Shown here: piece by piece, positions 1-24,137 of the stretch
Layout of the letters: each line of letters begins with the position of its first letter
How positions within the stretch are numbered: the first letter of the stretch is position 1
Assembly: GCF_905147365.1 (NCBI RefSeq)
Contig: NC_056407.1
Location: 16,537,980-16,601,979 of the forward strand
Direction of reading: 5' to 3'
From: Aricia agestis
Lineage: Eukaryota > Arthropoda > Insecta > Lepidoptera > Lycaenidae
DNA: 64,000 nucleotides
Made by a program: the position numbers and the translations under genes
Notes under the pieces: generated by a model
Told to the model about the DNA's origin: nothing
The model's input: only the letters and a program-made list of their open reading frames with translations
Database searches by the model: none

Positions 1-600
1 TATCTGTCCGTGGCATCGTAGCATCCACACAGGTGGACCGATTTTGATCTAGTTTTTTTTGTTTGAAAGCTGACATGATCGAGAGTGTTCTTAGCTATAA
101 TTCATCATCATCAGCCTGCTCAGTGCTGGACAATCAGGGTTTATCTGGTTCATGAAAGGCCGTTAGCAACTTGTAGTCGTTTGATGGGTTTTATATTTCA
201 TTCTAGTTCGTGACATTCGTGAATATACAATGTACGTATACACATAATAATGGAAAGGTGACCTGGTGCTGCAGCATCACCTGGTAATCAATAGGATATC
301 CAATTCCTCGCCAACTTAGAGCAGAGGTTTCGTGTTTGGGCTCATTTTAATTTCGACAACCAGAAAGAAGTAGATAAAGTATAAACAGTAAATATTTACA
401 TGCTGCTGCTGCAGCGTCACCTGGATTCTATAGGAACCGAGCTTCGTATGAACCCAAAGTGGAGGTTTCATGTTTGGGCTCATATTAACGGCATCATGGA
501 AAAGGACATTGATAGATGGTAATCATGAGAATATGATTCTGTTGATAGGAATTATTCTGCACTATAACCAACACAAGTTTAAAAAGTATGAAATAAAATT
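1..600. repeat. Dispersed repeat R1, copy 1 (left end cut by window)
   Basis: This block is closely similar to 42118-42711 in the same orientation. Shared landmarks are a cggtggaccgatttt-like opening, a ttcatcatcatcagcctgct stretch, and a gctgcagcatcacctgg motif that recurs twice. There is no usable reading frame. The family is not recognised; a non-coding Helitron or LINE 3' part is possible. Confidence 0.6.
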
Positions 601-1003
601 AAATTAAGAAATTAAAAAAAAAACCCCGCCAAAACAATTTTAAAAAGTAATGAAATAATATTTACTGCTTTTAAGTTCAAATAATTCCTAACTTGTGTAA
701 AGTAATATTTTAGTCCATAATTGTTGTCAAGGTGTGTCGGGGGACCGTTAATTTAGATGTTTGATTTCACATAACAAGTTTAAGGATATTCACAGCGATC
801 TGAATCGAGATAGGTAACCAGCGACTAGGCGGTTGTAGGTTGTAGTTTACTTGGCGGTCCACCGACACACCGTGACAACAATTATGGACTAAAATATTGC
901 TTTACACAAGTTAGGAATTATTTGAACTTAAAGGCAGTAAATATTATTTCATTAATTTTTAAAGTTGTTTTGGCGGGGTTTTTTTTTTTAATTTCTTAAT
1001 TTT
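601..1003. repeat. Foldback (palindromic) element joined to R1
   Basis: The left arm, about 601-748, is an imperfect inverted copy of the right arm, about 853-1003. Matching marks are an A-run next to ccccgcc on the left and ggcgggg next to a T-run on the right, and cgacacacc near the loop. The loop is about 105 bp. The left arm, but not the right, reappears directly after the second R1 copy at about 42712-42768, so arm and R1 travel together. 1004-1271 holds nothing recognisable. Confidence 0.65.
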
Positions 1004-1271
1004 TCGCATTAAAAACTATAAATCTATTGAAAGATAAACAAAGTGTCACACTCAGAGACTGTATTTTAATAAAGATTTTGACATGAGCCACATTATACAT
1101 TATCTGTTAAACTGTTCATTAAATTGAAGTTTAAGTTTTTTTTTATTTAATTTTAATCATCATAGAATGTCTGAGTGCGGCCGTAAGTACTAGATGTCGC
1201 TGGTCAAAAAAAGAGTAGACGCCGAACACAAACTTTAAATTACATAAAATATTGGGAAACTTTATATTATA

Positions 1272-2610
1272 CTAGCGACCCGCCCCGGCTTCGCACGGGT
1301 ACAAAATATACTTAAATAGCCACTGAAAAAAATATGATTAAAACATAGAATTAGAACTTTAGAAAAGGCATTCCATACAATCGTCAGCGCTAAAATGTGT
1401 CACCCTCGAAATGAGTGAGCTCACTCATCTGTGACCAGTGCGCCTTAGGACGTGGTAACAGCCGGACGTGTTTATTTCATTAATTCGGCGTTGTTTTTCG
1501 CTACATTTTGCTCCAGAATGCCGTCATGTGCCTTTCGATAGTGCAGTAACAAAACGAGGAATACAAATAAAGCCAAAGGTGTAATATTTCACACGTAATT
1601 ACTAAGATTTTATTAATATTTAAATTATTGTCTTCCATTTTAAGAGAAAAATCATAGCGAAGCGTAAAATGAGCGAAAGAGAAAGTAGTATATGATTTTA
1701 CTGTAAGACAAAAAAAGACGACAATATTTTCTCGATTCGATTAAAGCGTAAAATGAGAGAAAGAGAAAGTAGTATATGCTATTACTGTAAGACAAAAAAG
1801 GACGAGAATATTTTCTCGATACACATTTTGCATGCAAAAACATTGCTACAGTTTTAACGGCATACGTCGTATCTAAGTATTTTGATATCGTTGGATTAAA
1901 ATCGATTCAGCAGTTTTGATTTAAGTATATTCATTATAGCGGTCGTCCGCGGCTCCGCCCGCTGCAAAAAGCATACCCAGGAAAGACTCGGTCAGCAAAA
2001 TGATTGCCAGGTCAATTCACAGACTCCGACCACTGCTCCGACACTAAAATCGACGACGCAGTCATTATACGCAGGCTGCACACTTGACACTGCACAGATT
2101 GTCGACCTCCCGCACGCGCACCCTGGCCTCGCCTTGGTGACACCCACTATCGTAATATTTTAATTTCGCCATAACTTGTAAACTAAACGTCCAATTTTAA
2201 TCATTCAAAGACCAAATATTAACTACATAAAATGTACTTAGTGGTGAAATAATTTATTTTGTTAAGGATTATAAGCATGAGTAAAATAAATGCGCTTAAA
2301 TATAGTCCAAAAAAAAATCAAGAGTTTTAAATAAAACAATGGTTGCTGTGCCTCACTTGACATAGATAGGTATAGTGTGTCGCGGACATTTTTATAGTTA
2401 TTTATAAGATCTACATTTACTTAGAACATTGTATGGTTCTATATTTTATAGTTTAGGAAGCGTACGCAAAATAAGTGAATTTTCTGGTTGTTTCCGTAAA
2501 ACTGAAATATCTTACGGAACCCTAAATTTTCCATAACAAAAAGTAGCCTATGTTACTCGTAAATAATGTAGCTTTCAAATGGTAAAAGAATTTTTAAAAT
2601 CGGTCCAGTA

Positions 2611-2613
<3 letters not shown>
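1272..2613 (-). mobile_element. Helitron-derived repeats (family H9), reverse orientation
   Basis: Reading the minus strand, the block ends at 1272 with a GC-rich tail (cgaagccggggcgggtcgct) and CTAG followed by T, the usual lepidopteran Helitron end. Two tails seem joined, one at 1272 and a second near 1940 (cggtcgtccgcggctccgcc). The part 2150-2612 is closely similar to 10830-11300 and 58020-58260. There is no open reading frame for a Rep/helicase, so it is non-autonomous. Confidence 0.55.
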
Positions 2614-2707
<94 letters not shown>

Positions 2708-2717
2708 TACACTTACT

Positions 2718-2783
<66 letters not shown>

Positions 2784-2932
2784 GGAATCTCGGAATCGGT
2801 TCCAACGATTTTCATGAAATTTAGTATATAGGAGGTTTCGGGGGCGATAAATCGATCTAGCTAGGAATCATTTTAAGAAAATGTCATTTTATTTGTGTTT
2901 TATCGAATACCGAGCAAAGCTCGGTCAACTAG
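2614..2932 (+). mobile_element. Helitron-like repeat H10 with internal (TA)n tracts
   Basis: Two (TA)n runs (about 2616-2705 and 2720-2780) are followed by a conserved tail containing cgatttatcgcccccgaaac-type sequence in reverse, then accgagcaaagctcggt and CTAG. The same tail occurs reversed at 8625-8800, 9190-9529 and 30118-30331. The TA tract sits at the same internal place in 9190-9529, so the microsatellite belongs to the element. Confidence 0.55.
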
Positions 2933-2935
2933 CTA

Positions 2936-3017
2936 GTATATATTATATTATATAATATATATAATATAATAATATATAATATAATAATATATAATATAAT
3001 AATATATAATATTAGTA
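2936..3017. repeat. AT-only tandem repeat
   Basis: Roughly ten-base units of the type ataatataat are repeated about seven times. This is simple-sequence DNA lying just 3' of the last visible LRR exon (in gene sense). Confidence 0.8.
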
Positions 3018-3052
3018 TAGATGGGCTCACAAAACACCTACTGTAATCGTAC

Positions 3053-14994
<11,942 letters not shown>

Positions 14995-15002
14995 ATTCTC
15001 TT

Positions 15003-16235
15003 CTGTGAAATAAAAGTTGATTAATGTACACAAGCAAGCTAAGGATATTAAATTTTTTGCACTACTTGACATCATAGAAATACAGCTTTTCAAATCTTAT
15101 ATTTTTAGGGGCTTAGACAAAGCATACTTTGATACAAACACATTTATTATCATAATGAAATACATAAAAATATCTTTGTCCCAATCCAACTACAAAATAT
15201 ATGTTTAGAAGTTTTTGTCATTTTTATAAGGAAAAGATATGTATGGAGCACATTTTAATATAATATTCATATCATTTAAAAACATTATAATTTTCAAACT
15301 TGTTGAGACACTATTGCGTTGGAAGCATTTTGTACTTGTAAACTTGTTTTGTAGTCCAGTGATTTTTTTGCAAATAAAAATAAAGTCACTGCAGGATATC
15401 GATGGCTAGGCTATGAGTAATGTTCGTAAAGTATATCGGCTAATAAAACTACTCGTTACAAGGACGGGGAAACCAGTTTTCCACTTCTTCAAACGTGGTG
15501 TAAAACTGCGTTCGGAAAAGAATGTTCTGAAAGTGATTTGGTAATTAAATTCATTACAAAAATACATATAGATACCTACTTAATTAAGCTCTGTGAGTAA
15601 CAAAAAGTCACTAAAACCTTAAAAAGTTTACACTACTTAAACTTTCACTTTTAAATAAAAATAAAATAACCTCGTACCTGATAATCTATTGGCTGTAAAC
15701 TGATTATATAAAGGTTAATTTATGATATATAAGAACTATTTATGGATATTGTACCATTTTTTGTGCTAAATTAATTTTTATTTACTAGAAAGTAAATACA
15801 CCGACTCCATAAGTTGAGAACACAAAAGTCGAAACTGACGTATCATGACGTAAGGTCCACTGTCCAGTTATCTATGCTGTCTAGTGTCAATTCGACACTG
15901 TCAAACACGGAAAAGTCAAACTGACAAAGACAAATCATTTTTTTTTTGTCTGCTCCTGCCATAGATAAAGTATTATAGTATAATATACTATATAGATGTA
16001 ATCTTAGCCCGTCATCGCGTGTTTGTGCTTATTTTCATAAAAGTAGTGTTCGTTTATTTTCTTGAATATTTCTATTTTTTGATCATTTCGAAGCACATTA
16101 TAATCCAGAAAAGAAAGTCATTTAGTCCATGATATCGTTAAACTATAGTTCAAGTAATGAGAATCCGTAAACACGTAAAAAGCTATGCAATTTTTGTAGC
16201 CAAATTATTAATTGATGAGACATTTTTAGCACTAA
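15003..16235. other. Intergenic region / 5' flank of the LRR gene
   Basis: No gene or complete repeat recognised. It should contain the LRR gene's promoter and 5' UTR exon on the minus strand, since an acceptor precedes its start codon; I could not place either with confidence. Confidence 0.4.
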
Positions 16236-17304
16236 TCCTACTAATATTAGGAAGGCGAAAGTTTGTTTGGAATTTTGGATGTATGGATGTATGGATGTGT
16301 GGATGTATGGATGTTTGTTACTCTTTCACGCAAAAACTACTGAACGGATTTTAATGAAACTTTACAATAATATAGCTTATATATCAAAATAACACATAGG
16401 CTACAATTTTAACCGACTTTAGAAATGGGGGCGGTGTTATGTTCGTTTTCTTATGTTCAACGATTACTCTCCGTTTGTTAACCGATTTTCAAATTTTTTC
16501 TTTTGGTATATAGGATATCATCCCAATTTAGTATTATATGCACAAAAGTGGTGATCTGATGGAGGATGCATAAGTAATCGAGGGAACTCCTCAAAATTTA
16601 TATGGAAATATGTGGTGACTTTGGTTTCGTGAGAAGTATTCTAAGCATATGCTACCAACAAGTAAGATTTTGCACCGAGGTATACCTGGTGTACCGTGGT
16701 TCGGAAGGTTCTGAGAGAACTCCTGATTCTTTATAGATACAAGTTTGGGAGTCTCGGCGTTGTTTTAAGAACGGAAAGCATATGCTACTATGAAAATTAC
16801 ATTCATCATCATCATCATCATCATCATCACTACCATATTATTATACCATACATCGTCCCATGGTTATGACTTATGAGCCTATAATGACCCTGTCACTGGT
16901 ACTTTTCATAGTCTTTTAGATCGAGACTCGAGTTTAAAAATCTATATTTAATATTATAAACCTGAAGAGTATGTTTGCTTGAACGCACTTATCTCAGGAA
17001 CTACTGGTCCGATTTAGAAACTTATTTCAGTGTTAGATAGCTATTTTATCAAGTAAGACTATAGGCTATATTATATTATCACGCTAAGACTAATGCGACC
17101 GAAGTAACTCAGGAAAATGTGGGAAAAACGTGGGAAATATTAGAAATTATCAACTACTGGAGCAATTTTTTTGGCAATATTTGGCACAGATATAGAGTAG
17201 ACCAAGTGAAGGGAGTAGGGACATAAGAGCTATTTTTTATGGGAAAATGTACGGTTTCCGTAAAATTCCTAATTTACGCGGGCGAAACCGCGCGGGACAT
17301 CTAG
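16236..17304 (+). mobile_element. Chimeric Helitron-like element, H4 5' part joined to H3 3' part
   Basis: H4 begins at 16236 (TCCTACTAATATTAGG) and includes repeated ggatgtat units and a (ATC)n run at 16802-16828. From 16941 it continues as H3 (ctcaggaactactggtccga, ggcacagatatagagtagac) and ends cgcgcgggacatCTAG. 19733-20704 has the same H4-H3 order. Confidence 0.6.
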
Positions 17305-17920
17305 TGCCTTATATAGCACGAATAAGGGATTAATAAACTTATAAATTATCTTTTTAAATTACAAAAATACCGATTCAAAAGCCCAAAAAACGTTGTTCAA
17401 AACTTACGTATTTAATTTTAAATCCACGTGTTTGAGGCATTCTTTGGCCATTCTTATGGTTTATTATTTAGCGGAACCACAAAACTCAACAATACTAGCA
17501 TTAAATGTTCACCAAAAACCTTTATTAACACTTTTATTACATGAAATATGCAGACCGACTTATGTTATGAGTTATGACTGACCTTTGTTATGTCCTAGTA
17601 GGTAGGACATAACATTACACGCTTTTGACGCTTAATACACCGATAGAAGACTCTCTCCTAGTAATAGTACTATCTCAATGGCTCCTGCCCTGCGGGCTGC
17701 GAATTGCGATACAGTCTACGCAAAATCACGCAAAATCAATGGTTTTTTTCTGTATTCTTGCTTTTGACATGTTTCCGATTGACGTGACATGTCACATGAT
17801 GAAATTATAGCATTCAAAATAATATCTCAAAATTTTATTTTTCATCAATACATAGACGGAGTTTTAAAATCTTCGGTTCTATAGTTTTGTACCAATAAAA
17901 TATTAAATTGTAAGTAAAAG
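17305..17920. other. Upstream region of the 187-codon gene
   Basis: Unique sequence. Contains a small inverted repeat (ttatgtcctag / ctaggtaggacataa type) near 17590. No clear TATA box or initiator could be assigned. Confidence 0.35.
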
Positions 17921-18484
17921 ATGCCACCAAAGAAAAAGAAACCTCCGCCAAAAGTACGGTGTGACGAAATACATACCGAAAGGTTTAGTGCCCCTACAGA
18001 AGATGTTACCTCTCACAACTGGTGGGAAGTGTTCTGCTTCCCGTACATATTATGTGGAAGAATATGGGACTGTCTTGTTACCATGTGTGCCGGAACGAAC
18101 CAATGCTTAATTTACTGGATGGTAATACAGTGGATCGTGTGTAAAATTACAAGACTTACAACGCCTGGCCCTATTATTTTTCCTTATTACTTTTACGTGT
18201 TTTGCCAAGTTTTAATGGCCACTGTTTTCTTCGTAGTTCTTTGGATTTTCTTCGGCAAAAGCATTGTAATACCGTATTTTGAGGCATTTTATTACGCTTT
18301 GGCTGAATTAGACAAACCGAAACCTGTTAATTCTACAAGATTATCATTCAGAAGATATTGTTTTCGTAAAAGTGATTTGTTGGATATCCCTGTATCAAGC
18401 ACAATGTCTATTATTTACAGTTCTAAGTATTATTATTTTTTGCCAGTAATTATTATTCACATATCAATAAATCTTTATTTTTGA
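17921..18484 (+). CDS. Uncharacterised multi-pass membrane protein (187 aa)
   Basis: Single uninterrupted frame from ATG at 17921 (context AAAAGATGC) to TGA at 18484. The N-terminus is very basic and proline-rich (MPPKKKKPPPK). A Trp/Cys-rich stretch follows (NWWEVFCFPYILCGRIWDC). Hydrophobic segments lie at about residues 64-78 (LIYWMVIQWIVCKI), 86-113 (GPIIFPYYFYVFCQVLMATV and on) and 170-187. I do not recognise the family. Codon use is AT-biased like the surroundings, unlike HMG-CoA reductase. AATAAA at 18466-18471 overlaps the last codons, so either the 3' UTR is extremely short or an undetected splice changes the C-terminus. Absence of introns could mean a retrogene. Neighbours are transposons only. 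Confidence 0.6.
   Translation: MPPKKKKPPPKVRCDEIHTERFSAPTEDVTSHNWWEVFCFPYILCGRIWDCLVTMCAGTNQCLIYWMVIQWIVCKITRLTTPGPIIFPYYFYVFCQVLMATVFFVVLWIFFGKSIVIPYFEAFYYALAELDKPKPVNSTRLSFRRYCFRKSDLLDIPVSSTMSIIYSSKYYYFLPVIIIHISINLYF
18466..18471 (+). terminator. Candidate poly(A) signal overlapping the 187-codon frame
   Basis: AATAAA lies 11 bases before the stop codon. It would place cleavage just beyond the stop. It may also be a chance match in AT-rich DNA. Confidence 0.35.
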
Positions 18485-19167
18485 ATTATTTCTATTCATT
18501 AATGGTTATTAAATTGCATTTAAATCAAGGGCTCCCAAAATGTGTGCCGCGGCACCGTGAGCGTGTTTACACCATAAAGTTAATATACCTAGCGGAATAG
18601 AGCAACAATCTCGAGCTGTCAAATGAAACCGAAATTGGTTTCATCTGTGTCTACGAATCTTCTCTTCTCTATATATTAATACGAGTACGTGAGAGAAAAA
18701 CTTTGTAACCCTTTTTACGAAAAATGGGGAAACGTAGGTGCATGAAATTTCGCACAGTTATAGTTTATATGATGAGGGAGTGCATCGAGCTAATATTATT
18801 TTTAAATTATGCTTTTATCATATATATTTTTAACAAATAAAACGTTATACACACTACGACACTACTACCAAGAAAAAAGACAGATTTTTGAGTGACAAGC
18901 CTATACATACGAATTATACTCTTTTATTTATGGTTGAAGTCTGTTGACAACAAGTTGACAAATTGAAATTAAAAAAAACTATATGATGAAGTCAATATTT
19001 TTTACAAAATATAGGTAGCAGTCCTAGGGCCCCATCCCCACTCACGCGCGAACCGCGGAATTTCCGCGAAACGTGAGTGGATCCGATTTGCATATTTTTC
19101 GCACTTCGCGGCTGGTTCCCCGACCGCATCCACACTCGCGCGCGAATCGTGCGCGACGCCGCGGCGC

Positions 19168-19732
19168 CGCCAAAACTACCGAACTGATTGTAATGAAATT
19201 TTGTATACAGATAGTCTAAAGCCTGAGAAAGGACATAGACTACTTTTTTACTGGAAAAAAGGGTTGTAAGGGGGTGAAAATACGAAAATTTGTTCAAATT
19301 AAGTTAGTTCCAAAAATTCATACTAGATGGCGCCGTGCGTCTCTTACATCGCGCTAACGCTTGCCCAACATCTTTCTATAAGAGGTGGTATCATTATACA
19401 TACGAGTTTCGATTTTTTTCGATTGTTATTTCTTTTTTACGTTATTTAATAAGTCAGTACTTTATATTATATACAGTGACGTAACCTTAAACCTATCAAT
19501 GATAAATAGTTTATGGGTAAAGTTGTGTAATTGGGGGGCTAAATAAGCTTTAAAATTTGGCATAATATATAAAGTTTAATTTTAAAAAATGAAATATTAT
19601 GTGCACACTGCACAGCTGTTTTGATTTGAGGGGTACCAGGGTTTTTTTTATAAAAGCTTTTGACACTAATTTTGTTGACATCGAGCGCTATAAACTGAAG
19701 TCCACGCGGACGAAGTCGCGGGCAACAGCTAG
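19168..19732 (+). mobile_element. Helitron-like H1, 5'-truncated copy
   Basis: Starts abruptly at gccaaaactaccgaac after GC-rich MITE sequence and ends gcaacagCTAG, followed at once by the H4 start (taatattataaaggcgaaag). Confidence 0.65.
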
Positions 19733-20704
19733 TAATATTATAAAGGCGAAAGTTTGTTTGGATGTATGGATGTATGGATGTTTGTTACTCTTTCACGCAA
19801 AAACTACTGAATATATCTTAATGAAACTTTACAATAATATAGCTTATACATCAGAATAACACATAGGCTACAATTTTAACTGACTTTCAAAATGGGGGAG
19901 GTGTTATGTTCGTTTTTTTATATTCAACGATTACTCCGCCGTTTGTGAACCTATTTTCAAAATTTTTCTTTTGGCGTACAGAGTATCGTCCCAATTTGGT
20001 ACTATACTCACAAAAGTGGTGATCTGATGCTGGGAGCCATGACTAATCGAGGGAACTCCTTAAAATTTATATGGAAACATGTGGTGACTTCAGTTTCGCG
20101 GCAAGTAGTCTAAGCATATGCAATCAACAAATAAGATTTTGCACCAAGGTATACCATGATTAGATTGGGAAGGTGCTGAGAGAACTCCTTTGCATTGCTT
20201 TAAGAACGGAAAGCATATGCTACTATGCAAATTTGAAATTACATTCATCATCAGTCATCACTACCTTATAAGTTACATGCATCCCATGATTATGAGCCTA
20301 TTATGACCCATTGGTACTTTTCATAGTCATTTAGATCAAGATTCGATTTTGTCAAGCGATTTCAAAAATATTTGTTTGTTTGATTGATCACGCTAATCTC
20401 AGGAACTATTGGTCCGATTAAAAAAAATATTTTAGTGTTAGATAGCTCATTTATCAAAGAAGGCTATAGGCTATTTTATCACGCTAAAACTAATAGGACC
20501 AAAGAAACAGAGGAAATGTGGTTAAAACGGAAAATTATTAGGAAGGGTTTATCTCACGAACTACTAAAGCAATTTTGTATGTTTTTTGGCACAGATATAG
20601 AGTAGACTATGTGAAGAGAGATAAGCTATTTTGTTGCGAAAAAATGTACATTTTCCGTAAAATTCCTAATAATTTACGCGAGCGAAGCCGCGCGGGACAT
20701 CTAG
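19733..20704 (+). mobile_element. Chimeric H4-H3 element, second copy
   Basis: H4 5' sequence to about 20350, then H3 (cacgctaatctcaggaacta) ending cgcgcgggacatCTAG. The junction (cttttcatagtcatttagat) matches that of 16236-17304, so the two parts probably moved as one unit. Confidence 0.6.
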
Positions 20705-20940
20705 TTTATAATATAAAGTAAGATAAATACGGCTCAAAAGCGCAAACTATAGTGCGTCAAGAAAGTGAAGAAATTAAAAAGTGGCAACATTGCGGACATG
20801 TCGCGAACTTTGCGAGTGTGGATCAGTAAATTTGGCAGTATGCGCGATCCGCGGCGCGCTGTCGCGTGCGAGTGTGGATCGGCAGTAATGTCGTTGCAAG
20901 TAAGGTCGAATTTCGACCATTGGGCGAACTCTAGTTATAT

Positions 20941-22072
20941 TTCATTAATAATTATTCGTAGATCTGTGTACAGTGTATAAAAATATGTGTACGTATACCT
21001 ACACTTACACAAGCATGATTGAACATGATTTCTATGAGCTTAAATTGTCAACGTGCGGCACGCACGTGCCGACTAGACGTCAAAAAAAGAGTGCTGCTGT
21101 CATGTATTTACATCTCTTATAGTGACGTCTCTCTTGCTCAGGCCTTTATTTCTGTATTCCGCTAGTTATATTAACTTTATGCTTCAAATTAAGTTAAAAT
21201 TTAGTTACTACAGTTTATTCTACTTAATTTAATACGTGTAAGCCAGCCATTAAAGTAAGTGCAATGCCTTAAAAACAAAAATTCTGCCAAATCTGTCAAC
21301 AAAGAATTGACATTTGACATGTGATTTTGACAGTGACATTTTCCATGCGAGCGATTGCTGCAAACACAGATTTCACTTGTGAAATATTTTTTGATTTACC
21401 ACAAGTCTTTACCAAACAGTGTTCATATGTCTATGGACGCTAGTACACCTTGGGAAATGTCGCTAAATGCGTGTCAAAGTAATTTAAATTACACAATTTA
21501 GGAATTCAGAGGTAGTATTTTGTTCGCGAACGCCTATCGGGCCAACATTTCGTCCAGGTGTATTTCGGTACGGAGACAGTCTGACAAAGGGAGGATCGTC
21601 TCTGCATTCCGGTAAGTGAAGATTTTCTTTTCGCACAAGTGAAATTATTATGGTGTAACGCGCTGCATCGTTTCCACTCGTTTTCTCGTGAATACGTAAA
21701 CATTTCGGAAATGCCGAATTACATCTGGCAATTAGCGATTATCTCGACTCGCACGGAGGGTGTTTCACTGCAGCTTTTACAGAATTAATTTCAGGAAAAC
21801 TGAACGAAAATATTGCATCAGCTTACAAACTTTGTCGATATAACCACCGCAGTAAAACTATTAGTTTTCGTGCGCGACAGTAAAAGTGAAATTTTATATA
21901 AAATCGTGTCGTTCAACTCTCTCTTTGATCGCGACCTTGATTTTTTTGACACACTAAGAAGCTTTGATAAGCTACGGATACTATAGATAACAGTAACATA
22001 GGGAATAGGTGCTATAGAAGGAAATCTAAAATATTTATAATTTTTTAATAACACGAAATTTATATAACACGA
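20941..22072. other. Intergenic, with a possible orphan splice donor
   Basis: Mostly unique sequence. 21500-21611 is GC-richer and ends CATTCCG|GTAAGTGAAG at 21611/21612, an almost ideal donor on the plus strand. It may be a non-coding first exon of an undetected gene. No coding frame supports it. Confidence 0.3.
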
Positions 22073-22305
22073 GCTTTTGCCCGAAGCTTCGCTCGCGTTA
22101 GCAAGTATTATTAAATACAAACATTCATCCCCTATTTTGACCCCTTGGGGGTAGAATTGATCAAAATCCTTTTTTAGCAGATGCCTTCGTCATAACATCT
22201 ACCTACATGCCAAATTTCAGCCCGATCTGTCCAGTTGTTTTGGCTGTGCGTTGATAGATCACCATGTCAGTCAGTCACCTTTGAGTTTTATATATATAGA
22301 TTTTG
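22073..22305 (-). mobile_element. Short non-autonomous repeat (gcttttgcccgaagc type)
   Basis: Begins cgagcttttgcccgaagctt and ends at a TATA-rich tatatatagat. The beginning resembles 29911-29945 (actagcttttgcccgcggct). Probably a Helitron-type element in reverse. Confidence 0.45.
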
Positions 22306-22621
22306 TAAGAGATACTGAGGCTGGTGGTTGTGAGAATAATAAATTGATTTATGTCAAGATAATGCTTTTTATATACTCTTTATAATTAACTTATGGCATG
22401 CAGATGTATAATGTAAATTAATAAATTGAATGTGGTTAATTGTTGTTATGGTTGTGTACAATTAACTTACAATATTCTAATTTATGCTCAGTGTGTTTTA
22501 TTCTTAATGCTTCAATTCCCTAGAGGTAGAATTTGACCACGAAAACAATATATTTCTAGGAATCCATGATCGAGGAATTAATAATTTAATAATATATATT
22601 TTTAAGGTGGCATTCAGATTA

Positions 22622-23112
22622 TCTATATATTAATACATGAGAGAAAAACTTTGTGACCCTTTTTACGAAAAATGGGGAAATGTAGGTGTATGAAATTTCG
22701 CACAGTTATAGTTTATATGGTGAAGGAGTGCATCGATCTAATATTATTTTAAAATTATGCTTTTATCATATATATTTTTAACAAATAAAACATTACACAC
22801 ACTACGACACTACTACTAGGAAAAATGACAGATTTTTGAGTGACAAGCCTATACATACGAATTATAATCTTTTATTTATGGTTGAAGTCTGTTGACAACA
22901 AGTTGACAAAATGAAAATGGATTATTGTTTTTTTTATTTAATTTTAGATACTATTAGACAATGCTTAAACGGCCAGTCTGAGATCAGCTGATTCCCAGAG
23001 ACAAGAATTGAAAAAAACTATGATGAAGCCAATATTTTTTACAAAATATAGGTAGCAGTCCTAATGTCGTTGCAAGTAAGGTCGAATGGTCGAACCATTG
23101 GGCGATCTCTAG
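22622..23112 (+). mobile_element. Helitron-like H5, complete copy (491 bp)
   Basis: Starts TCTATATATTAATACATGAG after A and ends ccattgggcgatctCTAG before T. Reverse copies at 23417-23908 and 24138-24344 share both ends. Confidence 0.7.
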
Positions 23113-23416
23113 TTAATCTTAATATTACATCATATATAAATCTAAGTTTTGCTTTGGTATTTGTTAAGTAATTTAAGAAAACAATTATGTATTCATTGAC
23201 ATTTAAGAAAGTTTTAGATATACACAATAACTATGTGAACTTTTTTTAGTTTTAACTGATTATTATTTAATTAATTTGAAAACTATTTATATATTATACT
23301 GTCAAAATATTATTATTAAACACAAGTAACAAAATCATCCTTTATTAATTGAGAAGTGAGAACAAGCACCCAAATAATTGATTTTATAATAGAATTATGT
23401 CAGGCTTTTAATTATA

Positions 23417-23908
23417 CTAGAGATCGCCCAATGGTCGAAATTCGACCTTAGTTTCAATGACATTAGGACTACTACGTTTAATTAATAAAAAAATATTGAC
23501 TTAATCATATTTTTTTTCAACTCTCGTCTCTGCTCAGCTGATCTCAGACAGGCCGTGTAAAGCATTGTCTAATAGTATCTAAGATTCAATAAAAAAAACT
23601 AAGTATAATCCATTTTCAATTTGTCACCTTGTTGTCAACAGACTTCAACCATAAATAAAAGAGTATAATTCGTATGTATAGGTTTGTCACTCAAAAATCT
23701 GTCATCTTCTTGAGTGCGCGTATTGTAGTGTGTGTTATGTTTTATTTGTTAAAAAAATGTGTGATAAAAGCATAATTTCGAAATAATATTAGCTCGATGC
23801 TCTCCTTCACCATATAAACTATAACTGTGCAAAATTTCATTCACCTATGTTTCCGCATTTTTCGTCAAAAGGGATACAAAGTTTTTCGCTTGAGTATTAA
23901 TATATAGA
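23417..23908 (-). mobile_element. Helitron-like H5, reverse copy
   Basis: CTAG then agatcgcccaatggtcgaaa at the left, ttaatatatagat at the right. It faces the 22622-23112 copy in inverted orientation with a 304-bp spacer that holds no gene. Confidence 0.7.
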
Positions 23909-24137
23909 TTATTAATCATTGTAAGTTATACAAGGATTTATTTTAATAATATATTTAAATTTAATTTTTTTAGTATTCTATGAATAGTTATTGCAATGGA
24001 GGATAACGGCTAGCTAACTAGCTAGTCATCTTAAAAATACAAAAATTCATTAGATTTATAGTTTAACTCACTTTAGGAAAGTTAAATCTGTCACGTTAAT
24101 GACTCATTAAAATTTTTATTTTCTAAAATTATTGTAA

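Larger units (their letters stand above)
19027..20884. mobile_element. GC-rich MITE interrupted by Helitron-type elements
   Basis: Left piece 19027-19167 and right piece about 20790-20884 share the gcgcgagtgtggat type of motif in inverse orientation (atccacactcgcgcgcg on the left, gcgtgcgagtgtggatc on the right). The middle is the H1 and H4-H3 copies listed separately. Confidence 0.5.
18668..20940 (+). mobile_element. Helitron-like H5, split by nested insertions
   Basis: The 5' part is 18668-19026 (ggtagcagtccta at its end). The 3' part is about 20885-20938 (aatgtcgttgcaagtaaggt, ccattgggcgaactCTAG). An uninterrupted copy at 22622-23112 shows the two pieces are adjacent. The break holds a GC-rich MITE (from 19027), an H1 copy, an H4-H3 chimera and the MITE's other end (to 20884). 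Confidence 0.65.

Noticed and set aside
2594..2815. Frames of alternating Tyr-Ile (also 9285-9554)
   Set aside because: These are translations of (TA)n microsatellites.
15000..15093. Upstream ATG at 15093 for the LRR gene
   Set aside because: It reads through a good splice acceptor at 15003-15005, and the resulting N-terminus lacks a clean signal peptide.
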